Assembly: GCF_900119165.1 (NCBI RefSeq)
Contig: NZ_FPJG01000006.1
Location: forward strand, 8,930,001 to 8,994,000
Length of the DNA stretch: 64,000 nucleotides
Direction of reading: 5' to 3'
Source: Amycolatopsis australiensis
GTDB lineage: Bacteria; Actinomycetota; Actinomycetes; Mycobacteriales; Pseudonocardiaceae
Made by a program: the position numbers and the translations under genes. Below the pieces are notes generated by a model that saw only the letters and a program-made list of their open reading frames with translations, searched no databases and was not told the DNA's origin. This document shows positions 52,095-60,978 of the stretch, piece by piece (positions within the stretch are counted from its first letter, which is position 1; each line of letters starts with the position of its first letter).

Positions 52095-52229
52095 ACAAAT
52101 TCTTCGAAAGTCGTCACAGCGATGACGGCTAATGGCCGCCGGGAAACTCATGCATATGGCCTATTAAGTGCTTTTGCGCTACGCTCCGAAGGCCCCACGG
52201 TCCGCCAGTCAGGTGAGGTTGCGAGCTTT

Positions 52230-52808
52230 ATGGAAGCACTGGGCAGAGAAAGTCGCGGCCACGTCGGCCCCGCGTGCACCGCCACCGCCGTGCGGCCGCG
52301 CCCCGACCGGGGAGACGACCTCGTCCCGTTGCTGTACAAGGACTTCCGCGCCACGCTGTTCACGCAGGTACTGGCCCTGACCAACCACGACCGGCAGTGG
52401 ACCGAGGACGTGGTGCAGGAGACCATGATCCGCGCGTGGCAGCACTCCGACACGCTCGAACGCGAGCCGGGAATGCTGCGCGGCTGGCTGCTCACGGTGG
52501 CGCGGCGGATCGTCATCGACGGCTGGCGAAATCGCCGGGTACGCCCGCAGGAGGTCGCTCTGGAGATCCCGGAAAACGCCGAGTCAGCCGACCGCACGGA
52601 CCGTTCGTTAGCCGCACTAACGATTAGCCGGGCATTGTCGGAACTCGACGAGAAATATCAGTCCGTCATCGTGGAGACGTACCTGGCCGGAAACACCGTC
52701 CGGCAGGCGGCGGCAATTCTGGGAATTCCCGAGGGAACGGTGAAATCGCGCCTGTACACGGCGATGCGGCAATTGCGGAAGGCACTCGGCGAAGTGGCGG
52801 CGCGATGA
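52230..52808 (+). CDS. ECF-type RNA polymerase sigma factor
   Basis: Sigma-70 family protein of 192 residues with region 2 (FRATLFTQVLALTNHDRQWTEDVVQETMIRAW, about 40-75, quoted in part: EDVVQETMIRAW) and region 4 (LDEKYQSVIVETYLAGNTVRQAAAILGIPEGTVKSRLYTAM, 130-180, quoted in part: GIPEGTVKSRLYTAM). Typical of SigL/SigK-like ECF factors paired with a zinc anti-sigma. It overlaps the anti-sigma start as ATGA. The ATG chosen follows GTGAGG, though at a long distance. A Crp-type site lies upstream. Confidence 0.92.
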   Translation: MEALGRESRGHVGPACTATAVRPRPDRGDDLVPLLYKDFRATLFTQVLALTNHDRQWTEDVVQETMIRAWQHSDTLEREPGMLRGWLLTVARRIVIDGWRNRRVRPQEVALEIPENAESADRTDRSLAALTISRALSELDEKYQSVIVETYLAGNTVRQAAAILGIPEGTVKSRLYTAMRQLRKALGEVAAR

Positions 52809-53740
52809 GGGAGAAACACCGCGACGCGGCGGCCTACGGGCTGGGGGTCCTCGACGATCCGGAAGAGTTCGAAGCCCATCTCGGCGGTTGCGCCCGGTGC
52901 CGGGAGTTGCTGGGCGGGTTCGACCCGGTGGTCGGAGCGTTGGACCAGGCGGTGCGGCTGGGGTATCTGCCCGGCGGAGGCGATCCTCCGGCCGCGGGTG
53001 GTTCCGGTCTGTCGGCTCCCGGTGGTTCCGGCCCGGCTGCCGATGACTCGGGCTCCGGCCCTGCGGCTTCCGGTCCTCCGATCCCCGGCGCTTCCGGTGG
53101 TTCCGGCCCGGCTGCCGGTCTCCCGGCTTCCGGTGGTCCCCGCTCGGCTCCCGGCGCTCCGGCTTCCGGTGGTTCCGGCCCGGCTCCGGCTCCGGGTCCC
53201 GCTCGCTCCCGGGCTTCCGGTGGTCCCCCGCTCCGGCTCCCCCGGCCGGCTCCGGCTTCCGGTGGTTCCGGCCCGGCTGCCGGTCTCCCGGCTTCCGGTG
53301 GTCCCCGCTCGGCTCCCGGCGCTCCGGCTTCCGGTGGTTCCGGCCCGGCTCCCGGCGCTCCGGTCTCCGGCGGGTCCCACCCGAACTCCGGCGCGCTCAG
53401 GGGCTCCGGCCCGACTGCCGGTCCGTCGGCTCCCGATGGCTCCGGCCCTACCGCTCCCGGCGCTTCCGATCGGGCTCCCGGCGGTCCCGCACCCGGCGAC
53501 CACCCGCCCGGCACCGAACCCCGGTCCGGCTACCCGCTGCCCGATTCCGGGGCCGCGCGGCGCCGGAAGGCGTTCGTCTCCGGCCTGGCCGGCACCGTCG
53601 TGGTGGTCGGCGTGGCCGTCGCGGTGATGCGGGCGGCCACCGCGAGGATCCGGTTCGCGTCCATCGTCTCCCCTGCTCGCGTCGTGGCCGGTACCGGCTC
53701 TGACCTGCGGGATCTCCCGTGCCGGGCCGGTTTCCAGTAG
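52805..53740 (+). CDS. Zinc-binding anti-sigma factor with a long Gly/Pro/Ser-rich linker
   Basis: 311-residue membrane anti-sigma. The cytoplasmic ZAS motif is EAHLGGCARCRELL (His, Cys, Cys, about 24-37). Then 190 residues of repetitive GSGPAAGLPASGGPRS-type sequence form an unusually long intrinsically disordered linker; a single TM helix (AFVSGLAGTVVVVGVAVAVM, about 255-274) follows and only about 35 residues face outside. Most anti-sigmas of this type have a short linker and a larger sensor. The linker DNA contains a 98-bp exact direct repeat. Coupled to the sigma gene by ATGA. Confidence 0.82.
   Translation: MREKHRDAAAYGLGVLDDPEEFEAHLGGCARCRELLGGFDPVVGALDQAVRLGYLPGGGDPPAAGGSGLSAPGGSGPAADDSGSGPAASGPPIPGASGGSGPAAGLPASGGPRSAPGAPASGGSGPAPAPGPARSRASGGPPLRLPRPAPASGGSGPAAGLPASGGPRSAPGAPASGGSGPAPGAPVSGGSHPNSGALRGSGPTAGPSAPDGSGPTAPGASDRAPGGPAPGDHPPGTEPRSGYPLPDSGAARRRKAFVSGLAGTVVVVGVAVAVMRAATARIRFASIVSPARVVAGTGSDLRDLPCRAGFQ
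53090..53352 (+). repeat. 98-bp direct repeat in the anti-sigma linker
   Basis: Positions 53090-53187 recur exactly at 53255-53352, a period of 165 bp (55 codons). Both copies stay in the anti-sigma frame. Confidence 0.85.
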
Positions 53741-53756
53741 TCTGCCCCAACCCAAC

Positions 53757-56618
53757 ATGAAAGTCCTTACGGTGGATACCGAAGTAAATCCCGAGCACCC
53801 CCTCGGCGGGGCTTCGGTACCGAAGCGCCCCGTCCCGCGGCTCCCCGGCCGCGAGCCCGAGCTCAGCCGCCTGACCAGCCTGTTCCCCGCCGCGCTCGGG
53901 GGGCGGGCCGCCAGTGCCGTGCTCGTCGGCGAGTTCGGCATGGGCAAGACCGCCACCCTGCACGCCGCCGCCGCGCTGGCCGCGGACGCCGGCTTCACCG
54001 TCGCGATCGCCACCGGGTCGCGCCTGGAAAGCCACCTCGCCGGTGGCGTGGCCCGCCAGCTGGCCGATGCGCTCGCCGTGCCCGGCACCCCGCGCCCGCC
54101 CACCGGCGACCTCTGCGGGCCGGCCGGTGAGAGCGAGGCGCTCGACCTCTTCTTCCGGATCGTCCGGGAGGCCACCGGACGAGGTCCGCTGTTCCTCGGC
54201 ATCGACAACGTCCACCTCGCCGACGCCTGGTCCATGCGGTGCCTCGCCTACATCCGGCACCGCGTGCTCGACCTGCCGGTGCTGATCGTCCTGACGTCCC
54301 TGATCGGCCACCCGCCGCACAACGAGGTCGCGCTGCTGGAGATGGCCGGCTGCACTCCGGCGACGATCACCCTGAACGGCCTCGGCGACGCGGGCGCGGC
54401 GGAGATCCTCGGCCTCGCGCCGGGCGAGCTGGCCACCGCCTGCCGCGAGGCGACCGGCGGCAACCCGTACCTGCTCCAGGCGCTGCGGCCGCGGCTGCTG
54501 CCGGGCGCGGACCCGCACGAGCTCGGCTCGTCGCTGATCGGGCAGGTGCTCCACACGCGGATGCAGGAGTTCCCGCACGCACCGGCGATCCTGCACGCGG
54601 CCGCGATCCTCGGCGAAGACGCGGACTTCGACCTGCTGGCCCGGCTCGCCGGCGTCGACGAGCTCGACGCGCTGCAGGCGATCGACACCATGGTCCGGCT
54701 GCACGTGCTCAGCAACAGCGACCGCCCGGCGCTGACCTACTCGTTCGCCCGCAACTCCGTCCTCAAGGACATGCCGCGCACCACGCGGGCGGTCAACCAC
54801 GCGCGAGCGGCGAAACTGCTGGCCGAGACCGGCGCGCCGCCCGAACGGGTCGCCGCGCACCTGCTCGAAGCCACGTCGATCCGGATCCCGTGGGGTGTCG
54901 ACGTGCTGCGGCTGAGCGCGCGCAACGCCGTGTTCTCCGGACGGCCCGAGCCGGCCGCGGCCTACCTGCGGCGCGCGCTGGAGGAACGGCTGACGTCCGG
55001 AGCCCGGGTGGCCGTGCTGCTGCAGCTCGCGCACGCCGAGTTCCAGCTCGACCCGCCCGCCGCGGCGATGCGGGTGCGGGAAGCCGTCGACACGGTCGGC
55101 AACCGCGAGACGGCGGCGTTCATCGCCACCGCGATGCTGCTGTCGCTGTGCGGCGGCCAGGACGCCCGGCTCGCGATCAGCGCGGCGGGCCAGATCGCCG
55201 CGCGGCTCGACGCCGGCGGCCCGGACGCCGTGTGGCCGCTGCTGTGCATGACCTACCTGGCCGAGGCCGGCAGCAGGCTCGGCCCGCCGCCGGAGTTCCG
55301 CGACTTCGAGGAGCAGTGGGCGCCGCTGACCGACCCGGCCGCGCAGCGCAGCCGTTCGGCGCTGCTGGCGCTGGACGCCGTCCGCAGCGGCGAATCGGCG
55401 CAGGAGGCCGTCGGCCACTTCGCGGACGCGCTGAGTCTCACCGCGGCTCCGCCGCGGGCCGGGGACTCCGCCACCCGGAGCCCCCGGGAGCAGGTCGGCG
55501 GCGACGGCGATCTCTTCGAGCAGCACTACTTCTTCACGCTCGCCACCGCGGTGCTCGCGGACGAGCCGGCGCACATCGACCGGCTGTGCCGGGTCCTCGA
55601 CGTCGAGCGGGAGCCGTGGGACGTGCACGTGCCGCACGGCGCGCTGCCCACCCTGGCCCGCGGGATCGCCCTGCAGGCCAGCGGCGACCTGCAGCGGGCG
55701 AGCGTGCACTTCGAGTCGCTGCTGCGCCGGTTCGACGAGCGTGGCGGGACGACGACGTGCCCGGTCGGCGTGCTGTGCGCGGCGAAGCTCGTCGAGTGCT
55801 GGGTCGACCTGGGCCGGTTCGAGGCGGCGACGTCGCTGCTCGACCGGATGGACTTCGTGGCCAGCCAGGGTCTGTTCACCCACACGTACCTGCTGTACGC
55901 GCGCGGCCGCCTGCGCGTCGCGACCGGGTACACGCGGTTCGGGTTCGAGGACCTGCTCAGCTGCGGGCGGCGGCTCGCGCACCACGGCATGCGGTTCCCG
56001 GGGTTCGTGCCGTGGCGCGCGCACGCGGCGCGGGCGGCGCTGGCGCTCGGCCAGGCCGACGACGCGGTGCGGCTGGCCGAGGAGGACATCACCGCGTCGG
56101 CCCGCTGGGGCGCGCCGCGGCCGCTGGGCACGGCGCTGACGACGCTCGGGCTGGTCCGCGAGGACGACGAAGCCGAGCGGGCGCTGAACAAGGCGATCAC
56201 GACGCTGCGGTCGTCGCCGGCCCGGCTCCAGCTGGCGACGGCGCTGACCGAGCTGGGCACGCTGCACGCGCGGCACGGGCAGTCCGAGAAGGCGATCGAG
56301 ACGCTGCGGCAGGCGGTCGAGCTGAGCGAGCACTGCGGCGCGCGTCCGCTGGCCCGGCGGGCGGCGGAGGAGCTGCGTTCGGCGCGCCGGGCGCTGACGC
56401 CCGCCAAGGACAACGAACACGGCTTGACGCGGCAGGAAAACCGGATCGCCGTGATGGCCGCGCAGGGCCTGACGAACCGCGAGATCGCGACGGCGCTGCA
56501 CCTGACGCGGCGGACGGTGGAGCTGCACCTGTCGGGCGCGTACCGCAAGCTCGGCATTCCGGGACGCGCGGAACTCGGTGGGGCGCTGGCCAAGTCCCAC
56601 CGTGCGGACGCGCGTTGA
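53757..56618 (+). CDS. Large ATP-binding LuxR-type (LAL) regulator
   Basis: 953-residue protein. An AAA-type P-loop GEFGMGKTATL (about 62-72) and Walker B GPLFLGIDNVHLADA (about 145-160) open the protein; a long TPR-like middle follows; the C-terminal LuxR helix-turn-helix is LTRQENRIAVMAAQGLTNREIATALHLTRRTVELHL (quoted in part: GLTNREIATALHLTRRTVE). LAL regulators activate pathway-specific genes in actinomycetes. It starts 16 bp after the anti-sigma stop with no ribosome site; TAGTCT just upstream suggests a leaderless transcript. The next gene is sfnG-like, a possible target. Confidence 0.88.
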   Translation: MKVLTVDTEVNPEHPLGGASVPKRPVPRLPGREPELSRLTSLFPAALGGRAASAVLVGEFGMGKTATLHAAAALAADAGFTVAIATGSRLESHLAGGVARQLADALAVPGTPRPPTGDLCGPAGESEALDLFFRIVREATGRGPLFLGIDNVHLADAWSMRCLAYIRHRVLDLPVLIVLTSLIGHPPHNEVALLEMAGCTPATITLNGLGDAGAAEILGLAPGELATACREATGGNPYLLQALRPRLLPGADPHELGSSLIGQVLHTRMQEFPHAPAILHAAAILGEDADFDLLARLAGVDELDALQAIDTMVRLHVLSNSDRPALTYSFARNSVLKDMPRTTRAVNHARAAKLLAETGAPPERVAAHLLEATSIRIPWGVDVLRLSARNAVFSGRPEPAAAYLRRALEERLTSGARVAVLLQLAHAEFQLDPPAAAMRVREAVDTVGNRETAAFIATAMLLSLCGGQDARLAISAAGQIAARLDAGGPDAVWPLLCMTYLAEAGSRLGPPPEFRDFEEQWAPLTDPAAQRSRSALLALDAVRSGESAQEAVGHFADALSLTAAPPRAGDSATRSPREQVGGDGDLFEQHYFFTLATAVLADEPAHIDRLCRVLDVEREPWDVHVPHGALPTLARGIALQASGDLQRASVHFESLLRRFDERGGTTTCPVGVLCAAKLVECWVDLGRFEAATSLLDRMDFVASQGLFTHTYLLYARGRLRVATGYTRFGFEDLLSCGRRLAHHGMRFPGFVPWRAHAARAALALGQADDAVRLAEEDITASARWGAPRPLGTALTTLGLVREDDEAERALNKAITTLRSSPARLQLATALTELGTLHARHGQSEKAIETLRQAVELSEHCGARPLARRAAEELRSARRALTPAKDNEHGLTRQENRIAVMAAQGLTNREIATALHLTRRTVELHLSGAYRKLGIPGRAELGGALAKSHRADAR

Positions 56619-56649
56619 CCGTCCGGTCCGTCGTTGCTCTACTCGGGCC

Positions 56650-57762
56650 ATGTCGCTCGAAGAGCCGTTGAAATTCGCCTACTGGGTCCCGAACGTGAGC
56701 GGTGGCCTCGTCACGTCCGACATCGAACAGCGGACGGACTGGGGTTACGAGTACAACAAGGAGCTGGCTGTCCTCGCCGAGAACAGCGGCTTCGAGTATG
56801 CGCTTTCCCAAGTGCGCTACACCGCCAGCTACGGCGCCGCGTACCAGCACGAGTCGACCGGGTTCAGCCTGGCGCTGCTGCTCGCGACGCAGCGGCTCAA
56901 GGTGATCGCGGCCGTCCATCCTGGACTGTGGCACCCGGGCGTGCTGGCGAAGTTCATCGCCAGCGCCGACGTCATCTCGGGCGGCCGCGCGGCGGTGAAC
57001 GTGGTGAGCGGCTGGTTCAAGGGCGAGTTCACCGGTCTGGGTGAGCCGTGGCTGGAGCACGACGAGCGGTACCGGCGGTCGGAGGAGTTCATCCGCGTGC
57101 TGCGCGAGCTGTGGACGAACGACCACGCGGAGTTCCGCGGCGACTTCTACCGCATCCACGACTTCGACATCAAGCCGAAGCCGGTGGCGGCCCCGCACCC
57201 GGAGATCTTCCAGGGCGGCAATTCGACGGCGGCCCGCAAGCTCGCCGGCGCCGTGTCGGACTGGTACTTCAGCAACGGCAAGGACTTCGACGGGTTCACC
57301 GAGCAGGTCGAGGAGGTGCGCGGCTACGCGGCCGCGAACCAGCGGACTGTCCGATTCGGACTGAACGGGTTCGTGATCGCCCGGTCGACGGAGAGCGAAG
57401 CCAAGGCGGTGCTGAAGGAGATCGTCGAGAAGGCGAACGTCGAGGCGGTCGAGGGATTCCGCGCGGCGGTGGCACAGGCCGGCAAGTCCACATCGGACTC
57501 GAAGGGTATGTGGGCCGATTCGGAGTTCGAGGACCTGGTGCAGTACAACGACGGCTTCCGCACGAAGCTGATCGGCACGCCGGAGCAGATCGCGGAGCGA
57601 GCGATCGAGTACAAGAAGCGCGGGGCCTCGCTGTTGCTGCTCGGGTTCCTGCACTATCTCGAGGATGTGGAGTACTTCGGCAAGCACGTGCTGCCGGTGA
57701 TCCGCGAGAAGGAGAAGGACCTCGCCCGCGGGGCGGCCACTCCGGAGCCACTGGGAGTTTGA
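56650..57762 (+). CDS. sfnG: SfnG-like dimethyl sulfone monooxygenase (FMNH2-dependent)
   Basis: Bacterial luciferase-like monooxygenase of 370 residues. Opening FAYWVPNVSGGLVTSDIEQRTDWG and core VNVVSGWFKGEFTGLG match SfnG, which oxidises dimethyl sulfone to methanesulfinate and formaldehyde with FMNH2 from a separate flavin reductase. Flavin-contact regions PEIFQGGNSTAARKLAG and DWYFSNG are present. No flavin reductase or msu/ssu gene is adjacent, so the reductase is elsewhere. 31 bp downstream of the LAL regulator; ArsB-like transporter next. Confidence 0.87.
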   Translation: MSLEEPLKFAYWVPNVSGGLVTSDIEQRTDWGYEYNKELAVLAENSGFEYALSQVRYTASYGAAYQHESTGFSLALLLATQRLKVIAAVHPGLWHPGVLAKFIASADVISGGRAAVNVVSGWFKGEFTGLGEPWLEHDERYRRSEEFIRVLRELWTNDHAEFRGDFYRIHDFDIKPKPVAAPHPEIFQGGNSTAARKLAGAVSDWYFSNGKDFDGFTEQVEEVRGYAAANQRTVRFGLNGFVIARSTESEAKAVLKEIVEKANVEAVEGFRAAVAQAGKSTSDSKGMWADSEFEDLVQYNDGFRTKLIGTPEQIAERAIEYKKRGASLLLLGFLHYLEDVEYFGKHVLPVIREKEKDLARGAATPEPLGV

Positions 57763-57774
57763 CGGCCGGGCCCG

Positions 57775-57797
57775 GCCCGCGGGGGCGCCCCGCGGGC
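57775..57797. terminator. GC-rich hairpin between sfnG and the ArsB-like gene
   Basis: GCCCGCGG (57775-57782) pairs with CCGCGGGC (57790-57797). No T tract follows, so termination is weak or factor-dependent. Confidence 0.4.
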
Positions 57798-57826
57798 GGC
57801 CCGGAGTCGTCGATTAGCGTGGGTGC

Positions 57827-59068
57827 GTGAACTTCTGGGCTGGGGCGGGAAGCCTGGCGCTGCTGGCCGGTGTGCTCCTCTTCGCGATCGTGCGGCCGCG
57901 TGGCTGGCCGGAAGCCGTCGCCGCCGTTCCCGCTGCCGGAATCGCTCTGCTGCTCGGGCTCGTTTCGCCCGCCGCCGCCGGGCAGCGGGCTGTCGAGATC
58001 CTGCCCACTCTGGGCTTTCTGGCCGCCATTCTCCTCTTGTCCTTTTTGGCCAGTGTCGACGGCGTCTTCACCTGGCTCGGCAACCGGCTCGCCGAAGCCT
58101 GTCACGGCAGCCCGCGGCGGCTGCTCGTCCTCACCTTCGCCGCGGCCGCCGGGGTCACCGCGATCCTCAGCCTGGACGCCACCGTCGTCCTGCTCACCCC
58201 CGTCGTCCTCGCGACCGCGACCGGCCTCGAACTGCCCGCCCGGCCGCACGTCTACGCCTGCGCCCACCTGGCCAACTCCGCGTCGACGCTGCTGCCCGTC
58301 TCCAACCTGACCAACCTGCTCGCCTTCGCCGCGTCGGGGCTGACCTTCGCCGGGTTCACCGCCCTGATGGCCCTGCCGTGGCTGGTCACCCTGGCCATCG
58401 AGCTGGTCGTCTTCCTGCGCTTCTTCGCCGCCGACCTGAAACCGCGCGAAACCGCCGAGCCGCGGCAGCACCTCAAAACGCCGACGTTCTCGCTGGTCGT
58501 CCTCGGCCTGACGCTCGCCGGGTTCGCCGTCGGCCAGCTCGGCCACGTCGAGCCGGGCTGGATCGCCGCGCTGGCCGCGCTGATCCTCGGGGTCCGCGCC
58601 CTCGCGCAGGGGAAGATCAAGCCGTGGCAGCTGGTCAGCGAGGCCGCGCCGCAGCTGTGCCTGTTCGTGCTCGGGCTGGCCGTCGTGGTCGAGGCCGTGT
58701 CCGAGCACGTTCTCGGCGGCCTGCTGCGTGACATCCTGCCGTCGACGACGGGCCTGGTCGACCTGCTGGTCGCGGCCGGGGTGGCGGCGCTGCTGGCCAA
58801 CCTGGTCAACAACCTGCCGGCGACGCTGATCCTGCTGTCCGTGCTGGGCCCGCACCCGGCGCCGGGCGTCCTGCTGGCGGTGCTGCTGGGCGTCAACATC
58901 GGCCCGAACGCGACCTACCTCGGCTCGCTGGCCACCCTGCTGTGGCGCCGGACGCTCCCGAAGCCGCCTTCGGCCCGGACGTTCCACGCGCTCGGCGCGC
59001 TCACGACGCCGCTGTGCCTGGCCGCGGCCACCGTCGCCCTCTGGCTGGGCCTCAGCTGGGCATCCTGA
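57827..59068 (+). CDS. ArsB/SLC13-like membrane transporter
   Basis: 413 residues with ten to twelve TM segments. Family signals: LSLDATVVLLTPVVLATATGL (the Asp-containing hairpin found in ArsB/NhaD and SLC13), ANSASTLLPVSNLTNLL with the Asn-Leu-Thr-Asn region, and the second repeat NLVNNLPATLILLS plus GVNIGPNATYLGSLATLLW. ArsB exports arsenite; SLC13-type proteins move dicarboxylates or sulfate. No arsenic genes are near and the neighbour is sulfur-related, so sulfonate or sulfite efflux is possible. GTG start. The 3' end overlaps the convergent glycosyltransferase by 17 bp. Confidence 0.82.
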   Translation: MNFWAGAGSLALLAGVLLFAIVRPRGWPEAVAAVPAAGIALLLGLVSPAAAGQRAVEILPTLGFLAAILLLSFLASVDGVFTWLGNRLAEACHGSPRRLLVLTFAAAAGVTAILSLDATVVLLTPVVLATATGLELPARPHVYACAHLANSASTLLPVSNLTNLLAFAASGLTFAGFTALMALPWLVTLAIELVVFLRFFAADLKPRETAEPRQHLKTPTFSLVVLGLTLAGFAVGQLGHVEPGWIAALAALILGVRALAQGKIKPWQLVSEAAPQLCLFVLGLAVVVEAVSEHVLGGLLRDILPSTTGLVDLLVAAGVAALLANLVNNLPATLILLSVLGPHPAPGVLLAVLLGVNIGPNATYLGSLATLLWRRTLPKPPSARTFHALGALTTPLCLAAATVALWLGLSWAS

Positions 59069-60794
59069 GCGTCTGGCCCGGCTTCATCGTCGGCCCGCAG
59101 TCGTCCAGCGGGCCGCCGAAGCGGTCGGCCGCCACCTCCGGGATCGTCTTCGCCGCGTAGTCCTGCGCCGCCTTCAGCTTCGCCGGGTCGGTCACCGCGT
59201 CCTTGCGGACCCAGTCGCCGTTGCGGAGGCCCTCGATCGGCGACGAGTAGATCAGCACGTAGTCGCGGTCGAGACGCGGGTCGAGCGCGATGCCGTTGCC
59301 CGCCGCCCAGGGACCCCACGAGTGGATGAACGTCGGCTTCACCGTGTCGAACACGTAGTTGCGCAGGCCGGCCAGGTCGTTGTCGTGCACGAGGTCCGCG
59401 ATCGGCTTGTTGACCAGGCCCGCCATGTCGACCAGCTCGAGCCGGCTGGTCATCGACGAGCCGCCGAGGTCCGGCAGCAGCAGCGACGCCTTCTGGATGC
59501 CCAGGATGTCCGCGTACGTGTTGAACCCGCGGCCGAAGCGGTCCGCCACCAGGCACGCCGTGATGTTCGGGTTCTTCGCGAACTTGTCCGCAGCGGCCGC
59601 GAAGCCGACCGCCGACGGGACGAACGCCGCCACCAGCACGACCACGATCCCGGCCCGCAGCAGCGCCCGCCGGTGCCGCAGCAGCTCACCCGCCGACAAC
59701 GTCCCCGCGATGACGGCCAGCGGCCACACCGGGCTGGCGAACCGGTGCTGGTACATCCAGTCGGCGACCATCACGCCGTACGCGGTGATCCCCAGCGCCA
59801 GCGGCACCAGCAACGCGACCAGCGACCGCCGCCACGGCGCCTTGACCAGCGCGAACCCGATGACCAAGGCGAGCACGACCACGCCGGCCCAGCCCGCGTA
59901 GCCGGCCAGCTCGAACGGCCGCTTCACGGCGTCGAAGCCGGGCAGGCCCTGCTGCTTGGCCACCGACGGGTTGGCCAGCAGCCGGCCGAACTCGGCGTGC
60001 CGCCAGACGACGTACGCGCCGAACGGCACGGCGAACGCCGCCACCGACAGCAGCGCCAGCCGGAAGCTCTTCCAGAACAGGCCCTTGCGCAGCAGGAACA
60101 GCGCGGCCAGCGGGTACGCGCCCGCGTAGATCAGGCCTTCCGGGCGGGTCAGCGCGGCGAACGCGACCAGCACGCCGGACCACAACGCGACCTTCGGGGT
60201 GAGCAGGCGCTCCCGGCGGACCGCCACGAACAGCGTCACGGCCAGCGTGACCACCGCGAACGCGAACAGCGAGTTCTCCAGGCCGGAGACGACCCAGATC
60301 ACGAACGACGGGATCGTCGCCAGCGTCAGGCCGACGATCAGCGTCGCCAGCCACGCGAAGCGCGTGAAGATCTGCTTCGCCGCGATGTGGCACGCCGTCA
60401 GGATGCCCGCGGTGAACAGCAGGCCCAGCGCCTTCGGGAACAGGACGTAGTCCGGGATGCCGAAGAGCGTGCCGTGGTCGAAGAGGCCGACGAGCTTGCC
60501 GAGGCCGAGCAGCACCATCCACGTCGGGTCGGAGAAGCCCTCGACCGGCGGGGCGCCCGGCTGCAGCACCGGGCCGAGGCCGTCGGCGAAGCTGCGGGCG
60601 TAGGAGAAGGTGATGGCGGCGTCGTCGACGATCCAGTGGCCGTAGCGGGTCGCGTGGCCGGCCACGGCCGCGACGCCGGCGAGCACGGCCAGCACCGGAG
60701 CCAGCCGTGCGCCCCAGCCCCGCGCGGTCGTGGCGGGTGCCGGGTCCTCGGGGAGGTCGCTGGGGGAAGTCTCGGTGAGTGCGCTAGCCGTCAT
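59052..60794 (-). CDS. GT-C membrane glycosyltransferase, AftB-like
   Basis: 580 residues with about ten TM helices, then a soluble C-terminal domain (about 410-580). The catalytic loop is YGHWIVDDAAITFSYARSFADG (Asp-Asp near residue 57), characteristic of the GT-C enzymes that use decaprenyl-phospho-arabinose, and EGFSDPTW follows. AftB in mycobacteria caps arabinan; here the gene stands alone, so the sugar and acceptor are uncertain. The downstream 184 bp separate it from the RNase H gene. Ends overlapping the ArsB-like gene. Confidence 0.82.
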   Translation of the reverse strand: MTASALTETSPSDLPEDPAPATTARGWGARLAPVLAVLAGVAAVAGHATRYGHWIVDDAAITFSYARSFADGLGPVLQPGAPPVEGFSDPTWMVLLGLGKLVGLFDHGTLFGIPDYVLFPKALGLLFTAGILTACHIAAKQIFTRFAWLATLIVGLTLATIPSFVIWVVSGLENSLFAFAVVTLAVTLFVAVRRERLLTPKVALWSGVLVAFAALTRPEGLIYAGAYPLAALFLLRKGLFWKSFRLALLSVAAFAVPFGAYVVWRHAEFGRLLANPSVAKQQGLPGFDAVKRPFELAGYAGWAGVVVLALVIGFALVKAPWRRSLVALLVPLALGITAYGVMVADWMYQHRFASPVWPLAVIAGTLSAGELLRHRRALLRAGIVVVLVAAFVPSAVGFAAAADKFAKNPNITACLVADRFGRGFNTYADILGIQKASLLLPDLGGSSMTSRLELVDMAGLVNKPIADLVHDNDLAGLRNYVFDTVKPTFIHSWGPWAAGNGIALDPRLDRDYVLIYSSPIEGLRNGDWVRKDAVTDPAKLKAAQDYAAKTIPEVAADRFGGPLDDCGPTMKPGQTLRMPS

Positions 60795-60978
60795 GTCCTC
60801 GTCACTGTTCCGCCCGCAGGCTTCTGCCGGTGGGATACGCGCGAGCTGGCGCCCCCTTGAGTGGACCCGATGGCGGATCCGCCGCCGCGGCGACGCGGTC
60901 GAGACACTGTAGCCAATACCCCATCAGGGGGCGGCCACGCGTCGGCATTGAGCGTGATCCACCCCACATTTCAGCCGG

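Noticed and set aside
52658..54235. Long minus-strand frame with RAGTTGSR-type repeats
   Set aside because: It is antisense to the sigma, anti-sigma and LAL genes, which have clear motifs; the repeats mirror the anti-sigma linker.
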